Made by a program: the position numbers and the translations under genes | Shown here: piece after piece, positions 35,283 through 50,811 of the stretch | Position numbering within the stretch: position 1 is the stretch's first letter | Layout of the letters: the number at the start of each line of letters is the position of its first letter | Notes under the pieces: model-generated | Seen by the model: the letters and a program-made list of their open reading frames with translations, nothing else | What the model was told of the DNA's origin: nothing | The model's database searches: none | Assembly: GCF_910592395.1 (NCBI RefSeq) | Contig: NC_088311.1 | Location: forward strand, 18,850,501-18,914,500 | Reading direction: 5' to 3' | DNA length: 64,000 nt | Source of the DNA: Lineus longissimus | Taxonomy: Eukaryota > Nemertea > Pilidiophora > Heteronemertea > Lineidae

Positions 35283-35858
35283 GATATAGCGAGTAATCTT
35301 GTTGTTTTTGATCATCACCTAAATCAAACGGAACTGACAAACCGCCAATAGCTTGAATAACGTGTAATCTCATCGTTCTTGAACATTATCTAATATAAAC
35401 CTAATGCGTAACTGCCAATAGCTTGTATAGCGTGTATCTCATCGTTCTTGATCATGATCTAATAATCTAATGAAACAAACCGCCAATAGCTTGTATAGCG
35501 TGTAATCTCATCGTTCTTGATCATGATCTAATAATCTAATGCAACAAACCGCCAGTAGCTTGTATAGCGTGTAATCTCTAGCGTGTAATCTCATCGTTCT
35601 TGAACACTATCTAACAATCGAATGAAACAAACCGCCAATAGCTTGTATAGCGTGTAATTTCATCGTTCTTGGACATCATCAAGTAATCTAATGCAACAAA
35701 CCGCCAACAGCTTGTATAGCGTATAATCTCATCGTTCTTGAACATTATCTAATGATTGAACGAAACAAACTGACAATAGCTTGTAGCGCGTGTAATCTTA
35801 TTCCAAAACATTATCTAATAATCTAGCTTGTATAGCTTTTATTCTCATCTTTGAACAT
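35283..35858. repeat. minisatellite array, second copy (A'-B' spacer)
   Basis: Identical counterpart of 5825-6400, with the same number and order of units. Confidence 0.85.
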
Positions 35859-36672
35859 CATCATTTCTTTTTAACTGTAATATCTTGCGAATATAGCATG
35901 TAAGTGTCGTCCTTCGTGAACATTATTAACAGTGATACTGTTGTAATCAAATAAAGCAAATAAGCCCTGGCTTGTATAGCAAGTAAACGTCGCCGTTCTT
36001 TTGTTTATTGCTGTTGACTCTTGTGCCGAATGCACGCACATTCGGAAGGCGTAGATGAGGAATCGTCTCAAAGGAGATTGTCAACCTTGATGCTTGGAGG
36101 GTGATGTCATTTCAAACCAGTCCTGACGATACAATTGTCGGGAAGGAAGTGTATCACGGTGATCATGTGCAGGCATATCTCCACTTGCTGTAAATTAGTC
36201 AAGATATTTTCACATATACCATCTGAAATGTCATCTATAAAACGAATTCCTCCCAAGCTCTGTATTCCATTTTATTTAAATTCCAATCGATGGAAGTGGA
36301 ATATCTGACAAACTTGTTCACATCCACTTGCCCATGGTCAAACAGCTCAAATACTTTAAGGGCTGTTGATTTGATATACTGGTATACTCTTACTGAATAT
36401 AAAACTTATTTACTCACAACAGTAAGTCATTAAATATCTTTTTGACTTTTCAATTGCTAGTCTGTGCAAACAAAAGTTGGAAGAATTTTAGTCAGTTTGG
36501 AGGCCTTTAAAAGTTTTAGGAACATGAAGAGTACATGCAGTGCTGTACGACATGCACCATGCAGTTACGTGTCATGCCAAACTGAGAGTTCTTAGTAGCC
36601 TAACTTGGATCAGTGTCTGGGGTTACGTAATGGACCGGGTATCCTGATCTTAAAACAGGGAGAGTAAAAAAT

Positions 36673-36741
36673 ATGGCGTCTTCTTTAAAATTGGTGGTTT
36701 TAGTGATGTTTTTATGTACACTAGCAAAAACTCAACTCGGA
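36673..36741 (+). CDS. alternative signal-peptide first exon of gene B'
   Basis: Identical to 7215-7283. Confidence 0.5.
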
Positions 36742-37131
36742 GTAAGACTTACTGTTATGGTAGAGCAACATTTATCGTCATTTTATACAAGATGATATCA
36801 CGAATTTCTGTTTTTCAGTTCTTTACCTAATCAATAGATATGTGATGCCCTAATTCATTTGCAATATTTGTTGACAAAGTTTCCATTTTGTGTGTTGTTT
36901 GAGAAATACTTATTCTAATCTCCGATTTAAAAACAGTCTGACGCTAAGATTGTTATTCTGCCCATGTGCTGTTACCATGATGGTTACCTTTTTAAGTATA
37001 ACCGACAATAACTAATTTCATTAGTGTCGATTTTATATATAGAAGTTCTTGGTTCATGAGACAAGCGTATCTGGGCCAGGTTAGAACGCAATATCTCAGC
37101 TGGTCTATTTGAAATCAAAGTTCTCTTCAAG

Positions 37132-40100
37132 ATGGTCGTCTTTAAACGGGATCAACTGAAAACCTATGTGGTGGTGGTCGCCTTTCTAGGCCTCTGTTGC
37201 TGGGTAGCTGTTCTGCAAACGAGATATGAAAGCAGGATAAAGGTAAGATCGATTATTGATTACTTCAAAGTAAATATATTGGAGAAGCCTTCTCAGGCAA
37301 CTTCGGGAAATCCATGACTGTGTCTGTTGATCAACAAGCTGCATGTTCCCGGTATCAGGAATTATGCTTGCGGCCGCACTGCGATACAGTTTATAAGATT
37401 GTCCTGGGTTCTTTTCCATTGTAAAACCTGTCAAACGATAACGATTTCGTTAGTTTAACCCAGGAGCTGTTGATGCATGCCCAAGTCTGCCGTGATTAAT
37501 GCCAACAACAGTGCTGATTAAGGCGTGGTTCAACATTTCGGATATTTTCACGAGCGTACAAACCGTTCGCAAGGAGGGATGTTTTTAATGTACGTGTACG
37601 CGTACGCTTTTCAAAAAATTAAAAATGCCGATCAACGGTCTATCTTCGTTTTGCGCCTCGGTATCGTGCCAAGCTCTCCACTAACGAATACGTGTAATTT
37701 ATTTATAATGTGCTGTATGTTTCGTCTGAAGGCAAATGTCGGTAAATTCCGTGAAAATGTCAACAATGTTGAACGACCCCGCCCTAATTAAAAAAACCTG
37801 TCCCGAAACGCTTATGAAATGGCATGGGAAGCTTTGAAAGACGCGGTATATTAATGATCCGAAAGGTTTTTGCGTCACCAGACGTTGGCACAGTACGCAA
37901 CCTTCGTTTTATACCATAAATAACATCACCATTCACTAGCATACAAGTTGTATCGTTTTAACCAATCTAAAACAGGCATTCAACCACTGCCTGGTGTAGA
38001 AGGTTCCCTGTGGGTTTTTTTACATGCCATTGAAGTCGTCACTGGGCCAGGTCTGCTTCGTGCCAGGACCGCTTTAAATGAAAACTTGGGCAAAATTATT
38101 TTAAATTGGCCCTGTTTTCTCCTTCTTTTAAAACATCGGGACAGGCATCTTTAGGCAAAGTCCTTCCCAGTGAATGACTCGACTGTACGGCCCAATCGCT
38201 GAATACGGACATTACCAAATTACTTTTGAATGATCAACTCAAAGTCTACTACGTTTCTTTACTGAATCATTTAAGCAATTTGAAGAAGAGGGAAGTGTTC
38301 GGGTGAAACGTAGTGCCGGATCCTCTGGTCAAAATGCAGCTGGTAGGTACCCGATCCAATGATTTCGGATATTTAATAACTAGTGATAGCATAGTCTGAT
38401 TGAGATGTCCATACATTTATATCTTCCATGTACAATTTGTAGCTAATCAATTATATACTGCATTCTGGTTAAAATATCATAATGTGTCCGGTATAATGGA
38501 TGATAGAAGATGGGAAGAAATTAGAATGATGTTATATTTTGTTACTATGGTTTATACACCAGATACCCAGTTGTAAGGTCATGGAGGTTGCCGAGAGATA
38601 TATCTCCTCCCACCCTTTTACATGTCAAAGTCAGGATTACCAACAAATGAGGCATTGATAAAAACTTTTTAGTTTCCGCATCGCTTACGATAACGATTAC
38701 GATTACGATTTCAAAGTCGTAATCGTAATACTCTCAAAACCGGCATGAACCAAAAATTTTGTTACAACTGCCAGTCACCTTTTTCTGCGTCTGTAAGAAT
38801 GACGCTATTCATCCTATTTAGGCCATGGGACGAGTGTGAAAAATGTGAAGTTCCGTTTGACAAATTATCGGGCAAATTGAAAACAGTCGTTTTTGGGTAA
38901 TATGGGGGTGCTGATTTCAAAAATCAATTTTTCTCCCGCGTAAAGTTGCACATTCAGTCAGAAATGAGACCCTTAATAGGGCCTAATGGTCCCAAATTAG
39001 GGGTCAAAAAGTTGATGTCATCGAAACATGTCAACATGGCTATCAAAATGAAGGTCTATGGGGGTACTTTAACATTGCATAGTTTTTGGCCCGACTAACG
39101 AACCGTGGGACCCCCCAGGGAGGGTAAAAAAGGGCAAAAGTGGTAACTTTGACCGCCTCCCATGAGCTTCATGGGCACCGCATGTGGATAAAAACTGTTT
39201 ATTCGACAGTACTCACATAGACCTTTTCATAGATACCCATGACCACACCCTTGGACAAAAGGTTTTCGAGATCTTAAATTTGGAGCCAAAAAAGGGGTCA
39301 AAATTACTATCTCGGCAACCCTTACCCCGAGAGTGTTATCATGGGTATCATTTTGAAGGTCTATACGATTACTGTCAAATAAAACAGTTTTTATCCATTT
39401 ATAGTCCCTATGAAGATCGTGGGACAGGGTCAAAGTTACCACTTTTGCCCTTTTTTACCCTCCCTGGGGGGTCCCACGGTTCGTTAGTCGGGCCAAAAAC
39501 TATGCAATGTTAAAGTACCCCCATAGACCTTCATTTTGATAGCCATGTTGACATGTTTCGATGACATCAACTTTTTGACCCCTAATTTGGGACCATTAGG
39601 CCCTATTAAGGGTCTCATTTCTGACTGAATGTGCAACTTTACGCGGGAGAAAAATTGATTTTTGAAATCAGCACCCCCATATTACCCAAAAACGACTGTT
39701 TTCAATTTGCCCGCTAATTTGTCAAACGGAATCCTTTTTCTAGACACATTTTTGCCACTCGTCCCATGGCCTAATTGGGGTCAACAAGCCATATTTCATT
39801 CCACTCTGACTTTACAATGCAAGGCTATAGTCAGTAACATTGTTATGTTAATGCACTAAATCACGACTGTGTCCATGATTGTGTTCATATCAAGGGTCGC
39901 CAGTGACTTTGCCCTGTAACTCTTGCCTATAATCTCCATTGAAGTGGTCTGATTATGATACAGGATGGCAATTCGTCTTTAAACACTTAATATTGCAAAC
40001 ATCCTGCTCGGTTTTCCATTTTTGAATTTCCGTTTTCGGACGAGATATGTAATCAATATATTATCTTATCGTGCAGGTGGCGCTACGTACATTCGATGGG

Positions 40101-41410
40101 GTCGTACGGTTTGTCCAGCTGATGCAGAATTAGTATATGCAGGTAACTATGACTGACATGTTCATGTAATAGTCTGACATGTTGGTCCCTGATGCTAATT
40201 TAGTCCTACCCACAACCCAAACAACCTGCGCTCAAAGCAGTCACTAGAAGCGATACCTTGTCCACAAAATTGGGAAAAAGACAATTCTGAATTGTGGGCG
40301 AATAGCAGCGTCACAGCACAGCCACGTTATATTTGCATTTGGGGCTGAAACTGTTACAGTCGTTGTCAGCTTTTATAATAGTTTACCGTGTTGTCGTCAA
40401 ATGAGTTGGCTTGTCTTTAAATCTTTCCTTTTCCCACCAGGTTACGGAGGAGCTGAGCACTATAGCCATGTAGGTGGCTCTGCCGAGTATATCTGTGTAT
40501 CCGACAAACCAGAATACGCCTCAAAGACGGCTGCAGGGGAAGACGACCGGGCATGGCTGTACGGTGTCGAACTCGAAGTAGCCGGTATGAACTTCTTTAG
40601 CACTGCCAACGCTGATCCGAATGGCCTCTACAATTCCAATGTCCGATGTGCAGTATGCAGGAGTAGAGTTTGCACCAGCATGGTATTTATATAACCTCTT
40701 CCAGCGTTGTGGGTAGTGTTGATATAAATACAGAAAATACTAGCCGTAAAACCAAAACGTAAAAGCGTTTACTCGTAGTAACTATTTAGTAAATGTATCA
40801 GGAAAAAGGTATATTTTGCATACATAGTCATTACCTCTCCGTGTCTGCTCACAGCACTGTTTTATTTCAGGCCCGTTTTGATTATACATTTTGAGAGATA
40901 CGAGCCAGGTCACGAAATCACGACCTTCCGATCACATTGCGATTACGGACGCTTTTCGACGGTGCCACCAAGCTCCTAAAACATGATATTGTATGAACAG
41001 CCTATGTTTCACCAAGGATCTCAGGGCGTGTCGCTGAAATATCACTAGTGACACTAGAAATTGCTCTCAACGTGAATATCCCAAGACAATCGTCCCCTCC
41101 GGCCTTGGCTATGAAGTAAAGCTTTCTCCTTTTTCTGCGGCTACTCTTTCAGGTGATGATTCCAGGAACGAAGTCATGCCCAGGTAACTGGCAGCAGGAG
41201 TACTGGGGCTACCTGATGACGGGACATTACAAACACAAGGCTTCCTACAGCTACGCGTGCGTGGATGATGCACCAGAAGCTGGGGGTGAAAATGGCGCCA
41301 GAAATGATGACGGAGGACTGATGTACCACGCACAGGGTTCGTGTGGCTCTCTGCCATGCCCTCCGTACGTCCAAGGCTTCGAGATGACATGTGTTGTTTG
41401 CACAAAATAG
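37132..41410 (+). CDS. gene B': C4-like membrane protein, duplicate of B
   Basis: Exons 37132-37242, 38276-38342, 40077-40142, 40441-40682 and 41153-41410; 247 aa, identical to B, including the extra Cys at the end of exon 4. Confidence 0.8.
38819..39773. mobile_element. 955-bp foldback element in intron 2 of B'
   Basis: Identical counterpart of 9361-10315, with the same ATT flanks; duplicated with the block rather than inserted independently. Confidence 0.88.
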
Positions 41411-43841
41411 AGAATTCCAATCGTTCAATCGGCCTGAGACGACACCACCATTTGCCTTTAACACGTTTTCTATTAAAGACGAAATTCGCGCTCCTCGAAT
41501 TATAGGTTTAAGTTGAGGACGGAGCTTTTGATATGTCTTTCTGCTTGGTTCGAGCTATTCAGAAACGGAAATTAAACGCCACGACTCCAGGTATTTTGCC
41601 ATTTTCTGCTGTAAGACGATTTCAAAAGTGCACCTGACAATTTATACAATACAGAAAACCCCATGCAATTTGCTCCATCCATTTTGAAGAAGCCATGTAT
41701 GTGTTTGACAACTACATTACCTAATCAGACTAGCAACTGGCTTGTTAGAGCTAGGCGGCGGGTTCACCAAAAGTTGTGATGTAGATCAGGCTATTGCCCT
41801 ACTTGGGAAGACAAATATCAATTATTGCTCTTAAAATTGATACATGAAGTATATTTTTCATTGACCTTTTTCAATGTTCAGTTATGATAGCATACTGTTG
41901 CCCATGATAAATGAGTTTATTGTAGTCCAAAAAATAAATTAATCTAAATTTTTAATTTTTGGTAAAACCGGTTATATTTATTTGAGAAGCCAAATCTCAC
42001 ATCTAGAAGTGTTGATAATGTAAAAATCCATCATCCAAATAGAAAGAAAAGGAGGTCACCACCTTCTAGATTTTTAAATAAAATATGCCTAAATGTGAAA
42101 ATCCAAATAAATGATTTGAATAATTGATGATTTCGATTTTGCCCAATACCACGCAGTTTAGAGAATTCAGACCTAGCCGAATGCACGGTCTATTTGTCTC
42201 CTTAAAAACCCCGCTCTCGCCTCAGCTAATATTTTCATTATTCTACTGTCACATCAAAGTGTTATCAGGGCAAACCTTGATATCATCGACCCCCACAAAA
42301 AAGCTTCCATGGGATCGTTAGGCCTAAACCGACAAGGGCAATTAAACGGTAATGAATAGTCATATAAAACAAAGCCGGCAAAGGTTTAATAAAGTGTATG
42401 TAACCATAGCTGACATAGCGTGTGAATCTCGATGTCCTTGAAAAATACATGTACTAGGTAAATAAATAAAAGGAACTGGCAATAGCCTGCATGTCAATAA
42501 TCACTTCATTCTTGACCTGTAAGTATTCATGAAGCAGAAAAAAACAGCCCTAGCTAATAGCGTCATCTTGGAACCACCAAGGTTTTTACCTGTCATCGAT
42601 TTCAAACTATATTATCACTGTTCATTGAAAAGGAGTGTGAAAATATGAGAATCAGATTGATATAGCGTGTAATCTCATCGTTCATGAAAATTATCTCATA
42701 ATCAAACGGAACAAACTGCCAATAGCTTGTACATGTATAGCGTGAAATCTCATTCTAGAATATTATCTAATAATCTAATGAACCAACCGCCAATAGCTTG
42801 TATAGCTTTTATTCTCGTCCTTGAACATCATCATTTTTCTAAACTGCAATAGCTTGCTAATATAGCATGTAAGTGTCGTCTTTCGTGAACATTATTAACA
42901 GATATATTGTAGTCAAATAAAGCAAATAAGCCCTAGTGGCTTGTATAGCAAGTAAACGTCGCCGTTCTTTTGTTTATTGGTGTTGACTCTTGTGCCGAAT
43001 GCGCGCACATTCGGAAGGCGTAGATGAGGAATCGTCTCAAAGGAGAATGTCAAACTTGATGCTTGGAGGGTGATGTGATTTCAAACCAGTCCTGACGATA
43101 CAATTGTCGGGAAGGAAGTGTATCACGGTGACCAAGTGCAGACTTATCTCTTATTGCTGTAAATTAGTCAAGATATTTTCACATATACCATCTGAAATGT
43201 CATCTAAACGAATACCTCCCAAGCTCTGTATTTCATTTTATTTGAATTCCAATCGATGGAAATTGAATATCTGACAAATTGTTCACATCCACTTGCCCAT
43301 GGTCAAACAGCTCAAATACTTTAAGGGGTGTTGATTTGATATACTGGTATACTCTTACTGAATATAAAACTTATTTACTCACAACAGTAAGTCATTAAAT
43401 ATCTTTTTGACTTTTCAATTGCTAGTCTGTGCAAACAAAAGTTGGAAGAATTTTAGTCAGTTTGGAGTCCTTTAAAAGTTTTAGGAACATGAAGAGTACA
43501 TGCAGTGCTGTACGACATGCACCATGCAGTTACGTGTCATGCCAAATGCCGATATGTGATGCCCTAATTCATTTGCAAGATTTGTTGACAAAGTTTCCAT
43601 TTTGTGTGTTGTTTGAGAAATACTCATTCTAATCTCCGATTTAAACAGCAGTCTATCGCTAAGATTGTTATTCTGCCCATGTGCTGTTACAATGATGCTT
43701 ACCTGTTTAAGTGTAACTGAAGATAACTCATTTCATTATTGTCTATTATATATATAGAAGTTCTTGGTTTATGAGACAAGCGTATCTGGGTTAGATTGCG
43801 ATATCTCAGATGGTCTATTTGAAATGAAAGTTCTCTTCAAG

Positions 43842-45057
43842 ATGGTCGTCTTTAAACGAGATCAACTGAAAACCTATGTGGTGGTGGGCGCCTTTCTAGG
43901 GCTCTGTTGCTGGGTAGCTGTTCTGCAAACGAGATATGAAAGCAGGATAAAGGTAAGATCGATTATTGATATCTTCAAAGTAAATATATTGGAGAAGCCT
44001 TCTCAGGCAACTTCGGGAAATCCATGACTGTGTCTGTTGATCAACAAGCTGCATGTTCCCGGTATCAGGAATTATGCTTGCGGCCGCACTGCGATACAGT
44101 TTATAAGATTTTCCTGGGTTCTTTTCTATTGTAAAACCTGTCAAACGATAACGATTTCGTTAGTTTAACCCATGAGCTGTTGATACATGTCCAAGTCTGC
44201 CGTGATTAATGCCAACAACAGTGCTGATTAAGGCGTGGTTCAACATTTCGGATATTTTGACGAGCGTACAAACCGTTCGCAAGGAGGGATGTTTTTAATG
44301 TACGTGTACGCGTACGCTTTTCAGAAAATCAAAAATGCCGATCAACGGTCTATCTTCGTTTTGCGCCTCGGTATCGTGCCAAGCTCTCCACTAACGAATA
44401 CGTGTAATTTATTTATAATGTGCTGTATGTTTCGTCTGAAGGCAAATATCGGTAAATTCCGTGAAAATGTCAACAATGTTGAACGACCCCGCCCTAATTG
44501 AGAAAACCTGTCCCGAAACGCTTATGAAATGGCATGGGAAGCTTTGAAAGACGCGGTATATTAATGATCCGAAAGGTTTTTGCGTCACCAGACGTTGGCA
44601 CAGTACGCAACCTTCTTTTTATACCATAAATAACATCACCATTCACTAGCATACAAGTTGTATCGTTTTAACCAATCTAAAACAGGCATTCAACCACTGC
44701 CTGGTGTAGAAAGTTCCCTGTGGGTTTTTTTACATGCCATTGAAGTCGTCACTGGACCAGGTCTGCTTCGTGCCAGGACCGCTTTAAAAAATGAAAATTT
44801 GGGCAAAATTATTTTAAATTGGCCCTGTTTTCTCCTTCTTTTAAAACATCTGGACATGTATCTTTAGGCATAGTTCTTCTCAGTGAACGATTCGACTGTA
44901 CAGCCCAATCGCTGAATACGGACATTACCAAATTACTTTTGAATGACCAACTCAAAGTCTCCTATACGTTTCTTTACTGAATCATTTAAGCAACTTGAAG
45001 AAGAGGGAAGTGTTCGGGTGAAACGTAGTGCTGGATCCTCTGGTCAAAATGCAGCTG
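43842..45057 (+). pseudogene. gene C': 5' half only, duplicate of C
   Basis: Exons 43842-43952 and 44991-45057; exons 3-5 absent. Same possible role as an alternative 5' end, here for D' (exon 3 at 48297). Confidence 0.7.
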
Positions 45058-45273
45058 GTAGGTACCTGATCCAATGATTTCGGATTTTTTAAAATTAGTG
45101 ATAGTATAGTCAGATTGAGATGTCCATACATTTATATCTTCCATATACAATTTGTAGCTAATCAATTATATACTGCATTCTGTTTAAAATATCATAATGT
45201 GCCCGGTATAATGGTATTATGATACAAGATGGGAAGTAATTAGAATGATTGTTATATTTTTTTACTATAAATT

Positions 45274-45369
45274 ATAGCGAGCATAAAGGGGTCGTAAGCC
45301 TACGTCAGGACTAAGCCAGGCGTAGAAGAGGTAAAATCTGGTCGTACCTCTACGCCTGCTTACATACTC
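45274..45369. mobile_element. relict Harbinger left end, duplicate
   Basis: Identical to 15816-15911. Confidence 0.75.
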
Positions 45370-46699
45370 TAAAACAGTGGGTCCCTTAGATTTGGGTTGA
45401 CGGATCGAAGAGCTACCACTGTCAAAGAGCAATCTCCCAATGAGAGGACCAGCTAAATTTGACAATTACCAATAGCGAGGCTTGGAGCGCATAAGTTATA
45501 TTATATGGCACGTTTCAAAGGATGCAGTAACTGGTTTTCAATATGGCGTCGTACTTTGGCAGGGATAGAAATCTGGACCTTTTTAAAATTATTGGCAGTA
45601 TCTGCGGTGGCACGAAATCGAACTGCGTCGCAATTGCAAAAATATGCCGTCTGCGTGTCTGTACCCTGCAGTATAACAACATCGCATAATCTGCTTCCAA
45701 GGGTTACCCGAGGGGGGGACTCCACCCCCTTCCATCTCTACCTCTAATGACTACAATACACTTAATGCGATTGCGACAACGCGCCTCACTGTCAGTAGCG
45801 TAAACGACCAAAACAAATTATTTCGCACGGAGATGCCGCAAGTGCTGTGCCAGTATTGCTAAATGTATCACCCTAAGAATCTAAAAAACAACTATTTTGG
45901 TCGTTCCTGCTGCACCAACAGTGACATTAGTTGTTCTAGCTAAAATGTGGTAAAACATAACCATTAAATGGGTAAAAGAATTAGGCCTACTATTTCTATA
46001 GTTAAACTCGAGAGTATAGTAAAAAAATAGGTTAAGAAATTATTTTAAGTAATCCATATTAAGAGTGTACATGTAGGTTTCCTGAGAAGTCCTGGATCCG
46101 TAGAAAGACGGAAGACGCGGTACCACTTTACATACATGTAGGTCATAACTTCGATATATTTATTGCGTGCCACCAAAATCGCAAAATCAGCCGTCGGGTA
46201 AGGCATAGGCTGTCCGCGACTAGAATTGCTCATCGATGTGCAACCGATATAATATATGAAACCATGTCGCGGATTGATGACATTTTTTTGGCCGGTGATC
46301 AAGACTACCGAACTTATTATCGCAGCAGCAAATATCGCACGTTTGGGGCACGCTTTATAGGCCATTTCGACAGTTGACAACTCTATTGAGGAAGGCCTGG
46401 TAAACAATTGGGCTACCCAACGTCAAGCCAAAATAACCCTTGACACAGATATAAGGATAAATACATCCAATAATTATTCGTGAGGCAACAATTCGAAGAA
46501 TAATCGAGACTTTTCCAGAAAAACAAACTCTAGGATAAGATAAACAGCCAATACGATTACTTGACCGACTATCAGTCTGAGAGAAAACTCCTCAACTGGC
46601 CTAAACCCGGCGACACAGTCGTTTTAGCAGCCATTTGTCTTGTGGAACCAACAGGGATCGACATTTCTCCAAAACGGATCTACATTTTCTGAAAGTATG

Positions 46700-49645
46700 A
46701 TGGCCATCTTTAAACGGGATCAACTGAAAACCTATGTGGTGGCGTGCGCCTTTTTAGGACTCTGTGGCTGGATGGCTGTTCTGCAAACGAGATATGAACG
46801 CAGGATAAAGGTAAGATCGATTCTTTAGTTCTTCAAAGCAAATATCTTGCAAAATACCCCAAGCGGTTGTGGTTGACTAACCATAGGCCTCGTTAGTGCA
46901 TTAACTGTAAACTGTGGTTCATCATAAATCTAGATGTTTCAGAATGACCAACTCAAAGTCTACTATGTTGTCTTCACTGAATCATTCCAGCTACTTGAAG
47001 AAGAAGGAAGTGTTCGGGTGAAACGTAGTGCCGGATCCTCTGGTCAAACCGTTGGTATGTAGAACTAATCCAATGATTCAACATGTTCATCGATAAAAAA
47101 TGTGACCTCATCTGGCAAAAGGAGGCGGAAGTCGCATATAAGGAAAAGGTGGAAAACAAAATTTTGGAGAAAATTTTCTTTTTTTTGAAAAATGATTTTA
47201 AGAGTTTCCTGGGTCATTTCAACTATGTCTAGAGGTGTTTGTGTTAGTATAGACGGATTGAGATGTCATTATATATCCCATAAGCAAACTATTTAAAAGT
47301 TAATACAGTCTGGTTCAAATACCATGATAAAACCGGTATGATAGCCTCGAAAATGGGGATGAAAATAAAATGATTGCCATAATACATAGATCATTTTTTG
47401 TCATGTCTGCATAGACGCATACCGTGTCAGTATGAAATTATGGATCACGGATATGGATTTAACCCAATTCTTGGTGAAATAAAATAAGGTAGAATTTGGT
47501 ACTTTTAGCCCAGGTTTATTTGAATAGCCCCTGCATTGTTTGATGCACGGGGATATCAATCAATATCATAGGCAGGGGCTACAATTAAACCGGGGCTACA
47601 AAAACCCTATTTTACCTTATACCGGGACGCCCAATTTAAACGTGCCTTATTTATATCACGTTTATATCACGAGAATGAAGTCTTCAGAATGCCGGTGTAA
47701 CATCTGTGGTTGTTCCCCATGTGTCAGTGTTTCCGAACAATAGGCAGCTAGAGAGACCACGACTTTTCAATAGGGGGGATACACAGAAAAACTTGTCAAT
47801 CTATTTTTGAGCGTTCCCAAACAATGAGGGGAAACACTCACACACGGGAAACACTCACATATATTACACCTGGCTTCCAACTTACCGAGCAGACTGCCCT
47901 GGATATTTGAGGTCGATGGCATTTTAACATACTAAAAATAGAGAATAATATACGTACAAAAGCCAGGTTGGTCGTATTTAACTACAATTTGTCGCCAATA
48001 GAGGTCATGCCTACATGTACATCACAGTACATCGAAACTATTTAGGCTTGTTCGACAGATTTACTCATCGCTGCATTAAAACATGACCAAGTCCTATAAC
48101 TGTGCATATAAGCCCCCCCCCCCCTAATTGACCCTATAACTCCGACCTAGAGCCCCCCCCCCCCCCTTTAAGTGGTCTGATTATATTTTACGATTGCAAT
48201 TTATTCCTGGTTGGTTTCCATTAATGAATTTCCATTTTCACACTACATGCAGATGACATCGCAAACAAAACTTCTAATCAATATCTTATCGTTCAGGTGG
48301 CGCTACATACATTCGCTGGGGTCGCACAGTTTGTCCTGCTGATGCAGAATTAGTATATGCAGGTAATTATGACTGACAGTCAGTCCTACGGGACATTTTC
48401 AGCTGGAAGTCTTTATAGTCTGTGCTCCTTAGCAGTCACCGGAATCGATACCAGGGCCAAGTTCTTCAAAACAAAGTGCTATAAACTGAAGGAGATAACG
48501 CCACGTTAAGTTAACGCCGGCTTTAGTGACTTAATTTGGTTTGAGCATCCGGGCCCTGGTCTACAAAAACAAATCTTATGAAAGCAAATAACGGTGTCAC
48601 AGCACAGGCCACGTAACACAATGCACATACTAAAGTATTCATTTGCATTTGGCGCTGAAACTGTTACGGTCATTATCTGTTTTTTACAAATTTTACCATG
48701 TTGTTGTTATATGAGTTTGCCTAAGTAATTTCCTTTTTCCACCAGGTTACGGAGGAGCTCAGCACTATACCCATGTAGGTGGTTCTGCCGAGTATATCTG
48801 TGTATCCGACAAACCAGAATACGCCTCGAAGACGGCTGCAGGGGAAACCGACCGAGCATGGCTGAACGGAATCGAACTCCAAGTATTCGTTACGAATTTC
48901 TTTAGCACTGCCAACGCTGATCCGAATGGCCTCCACGATTCCGATCTCCGATGTGCAGTATGCAGGAATAGAGTTCGCACCAGCATGGTAAATTGAACTA
49001 TACCTTCATCCAGTATTTATAATGTTTATACCCTCATCCAGTAATTATTGTGTCATATGCATACTTAAGAAGTAGATACTACTAGCATATGCAAAGTGTA
49101 ACGTATTTACTCGTAGTACTGGCAAAATGTATGCAATGTATTTTGTATCAAACATAGATTAAGATTTTCTCAATATGTTTTTTTGTATGGGAACGCGGAA
49201 GCTATTTCACTGGGCCACCACGCTCGCAAAACTTATTTTAAGGAACCGCCCATGTTTAACAAAATGGTTCTCTGGATATGCCGCAAACAATATCACTAGT
49301 AACTCTAAAAATTGTTCGCAATGCAATATCCCAATACAAAGTCGTTCCCTCCTGCCTTAGCTATAAACTAAAGCTTCCCCATTTCAGCTCATGATTCCAG
49401 GAACAAAGTCATGCCCAGGTAACTGGCAGCAGGAGTACTGGGGCTACCTGATGACGGGACATTACAAACACAAGGCTGCCTACAGCTACGCATGCGTGGA
49501 TGATGCACCAGAAGCTGGGGGTGAAAATGGCGCCAGAAATGATGACGGAGGACTGATGTACCACGCACAGGGTTCGTGTGGCTCTCTGCCATGCCCTCCG
49601 TACGTCCAAGGCTTCGAGATGACATGTGTTGTTTGCACAAAATAG
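46700..49645 (+). CDS. gene D': C4-like membrane protein, duplicate of D
   Basis: Exons 46700-46810, 46991-47054 (alternative start 46943), 48297-48362, 48746-48987 and 49388-49645; 246 or 262 aa, identical to D. The two-base poly-C difference lies in intron 2. Confidence 0.8.
47484..47620. mobile_element. MITE-like palindrome in intron 2 of D', duplicate
   Basis: Identical to 18026-18162. Confidence 0.6.
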
Positions 49646-50811
49646 AGAATCCAAGCGTTCAAACGGCCTGAGACGACACCACCATTTGCTTTTAACACGT
49701 TTTCTATTAAAGACGAAATTCGCGCTCCTCGAATTATAGGTTTAAGTTGAGGACGGAGCTTTTGATATGTCTTTCTGCTTGTTTCCAGCTATTCAGAAAC
49801 AGAAATTAAAGTAGGTCACCACCTCCTAGATAAGTAAAATATGCCTAAATATCAATCCAGCATCCAGAAAATTTCTGCTAGTTTCAATACAAAACGCATA
49901 AACTGCCACCTGTTATGAACATGATACACTGATTATATTGATACACTGATTATATGTTGCACTCTTGCAGTCAGTTGCAATCAATGAATCGAGTTGCAGT
50001 TCACATTTCTGTCATTATTGCAAGACAAAGCCATCGCACGTTAAGCGATTCATTATTGCAGCTACAGTATTCATTAATGGGTTACAAAGAATCGCAAGTG
50101 TTTAAACGAGAATAGAAACAAGAAATCCCCGTGTCTCTCGCTAATCAGCAAATACATAAAGTAGTTGCAAAGAATCGCAAATAGAACGCTGACTGAGCAA
50201 TGGGTTGCAACTCTACTTTATACTTAGGTGTATCTCATTAGATCAGGTGATTTTAAATGATTTGAATAATTTAGGAACAGTACAAGGCAAATATTACGTT
50301 TTTGCCCAATACCACACAGTTTAGAGAATTCAGACCTAGCCGAATGCACGGTCTATTGTCTCCTTAAAAACCCCGCTCTTACCTCAGCCAATATTTTCAT
50401 TATTCTACTGTCATATCAAAGTGTTATCAGGGCTAATCTTGATATCATCGACCCCCACGAAAAAGCTTCCATGGGATCGTTAGGCCTAAACCGACAAGGG
50501 CAATTAAACGGTAATGAAGAGTCATATAAAACAAAGCCGGCAAAGGTTTTATAAAGTGTATGTAACCATAGCTGACATAGCGTGTAAATCTCGATGTCCT
50601 TGAAAAATACTTGGTAAAGAAATAAAAGGAACTGGCAATAGCCTGCATGTCAATAATCACTTCATTCTTTACCTGTAAGTTTTCATGAAGCAGGAAAAAA
50701 ACAGCCCTAGCTAATAGCGTCATCTTGGAACCACCAAGGTTTTTACCTCTCATCGATTTCAAACTATATTATCACTGTTTATTGAAAAGGAGTATGAAAA
50801 TATGAGAATCA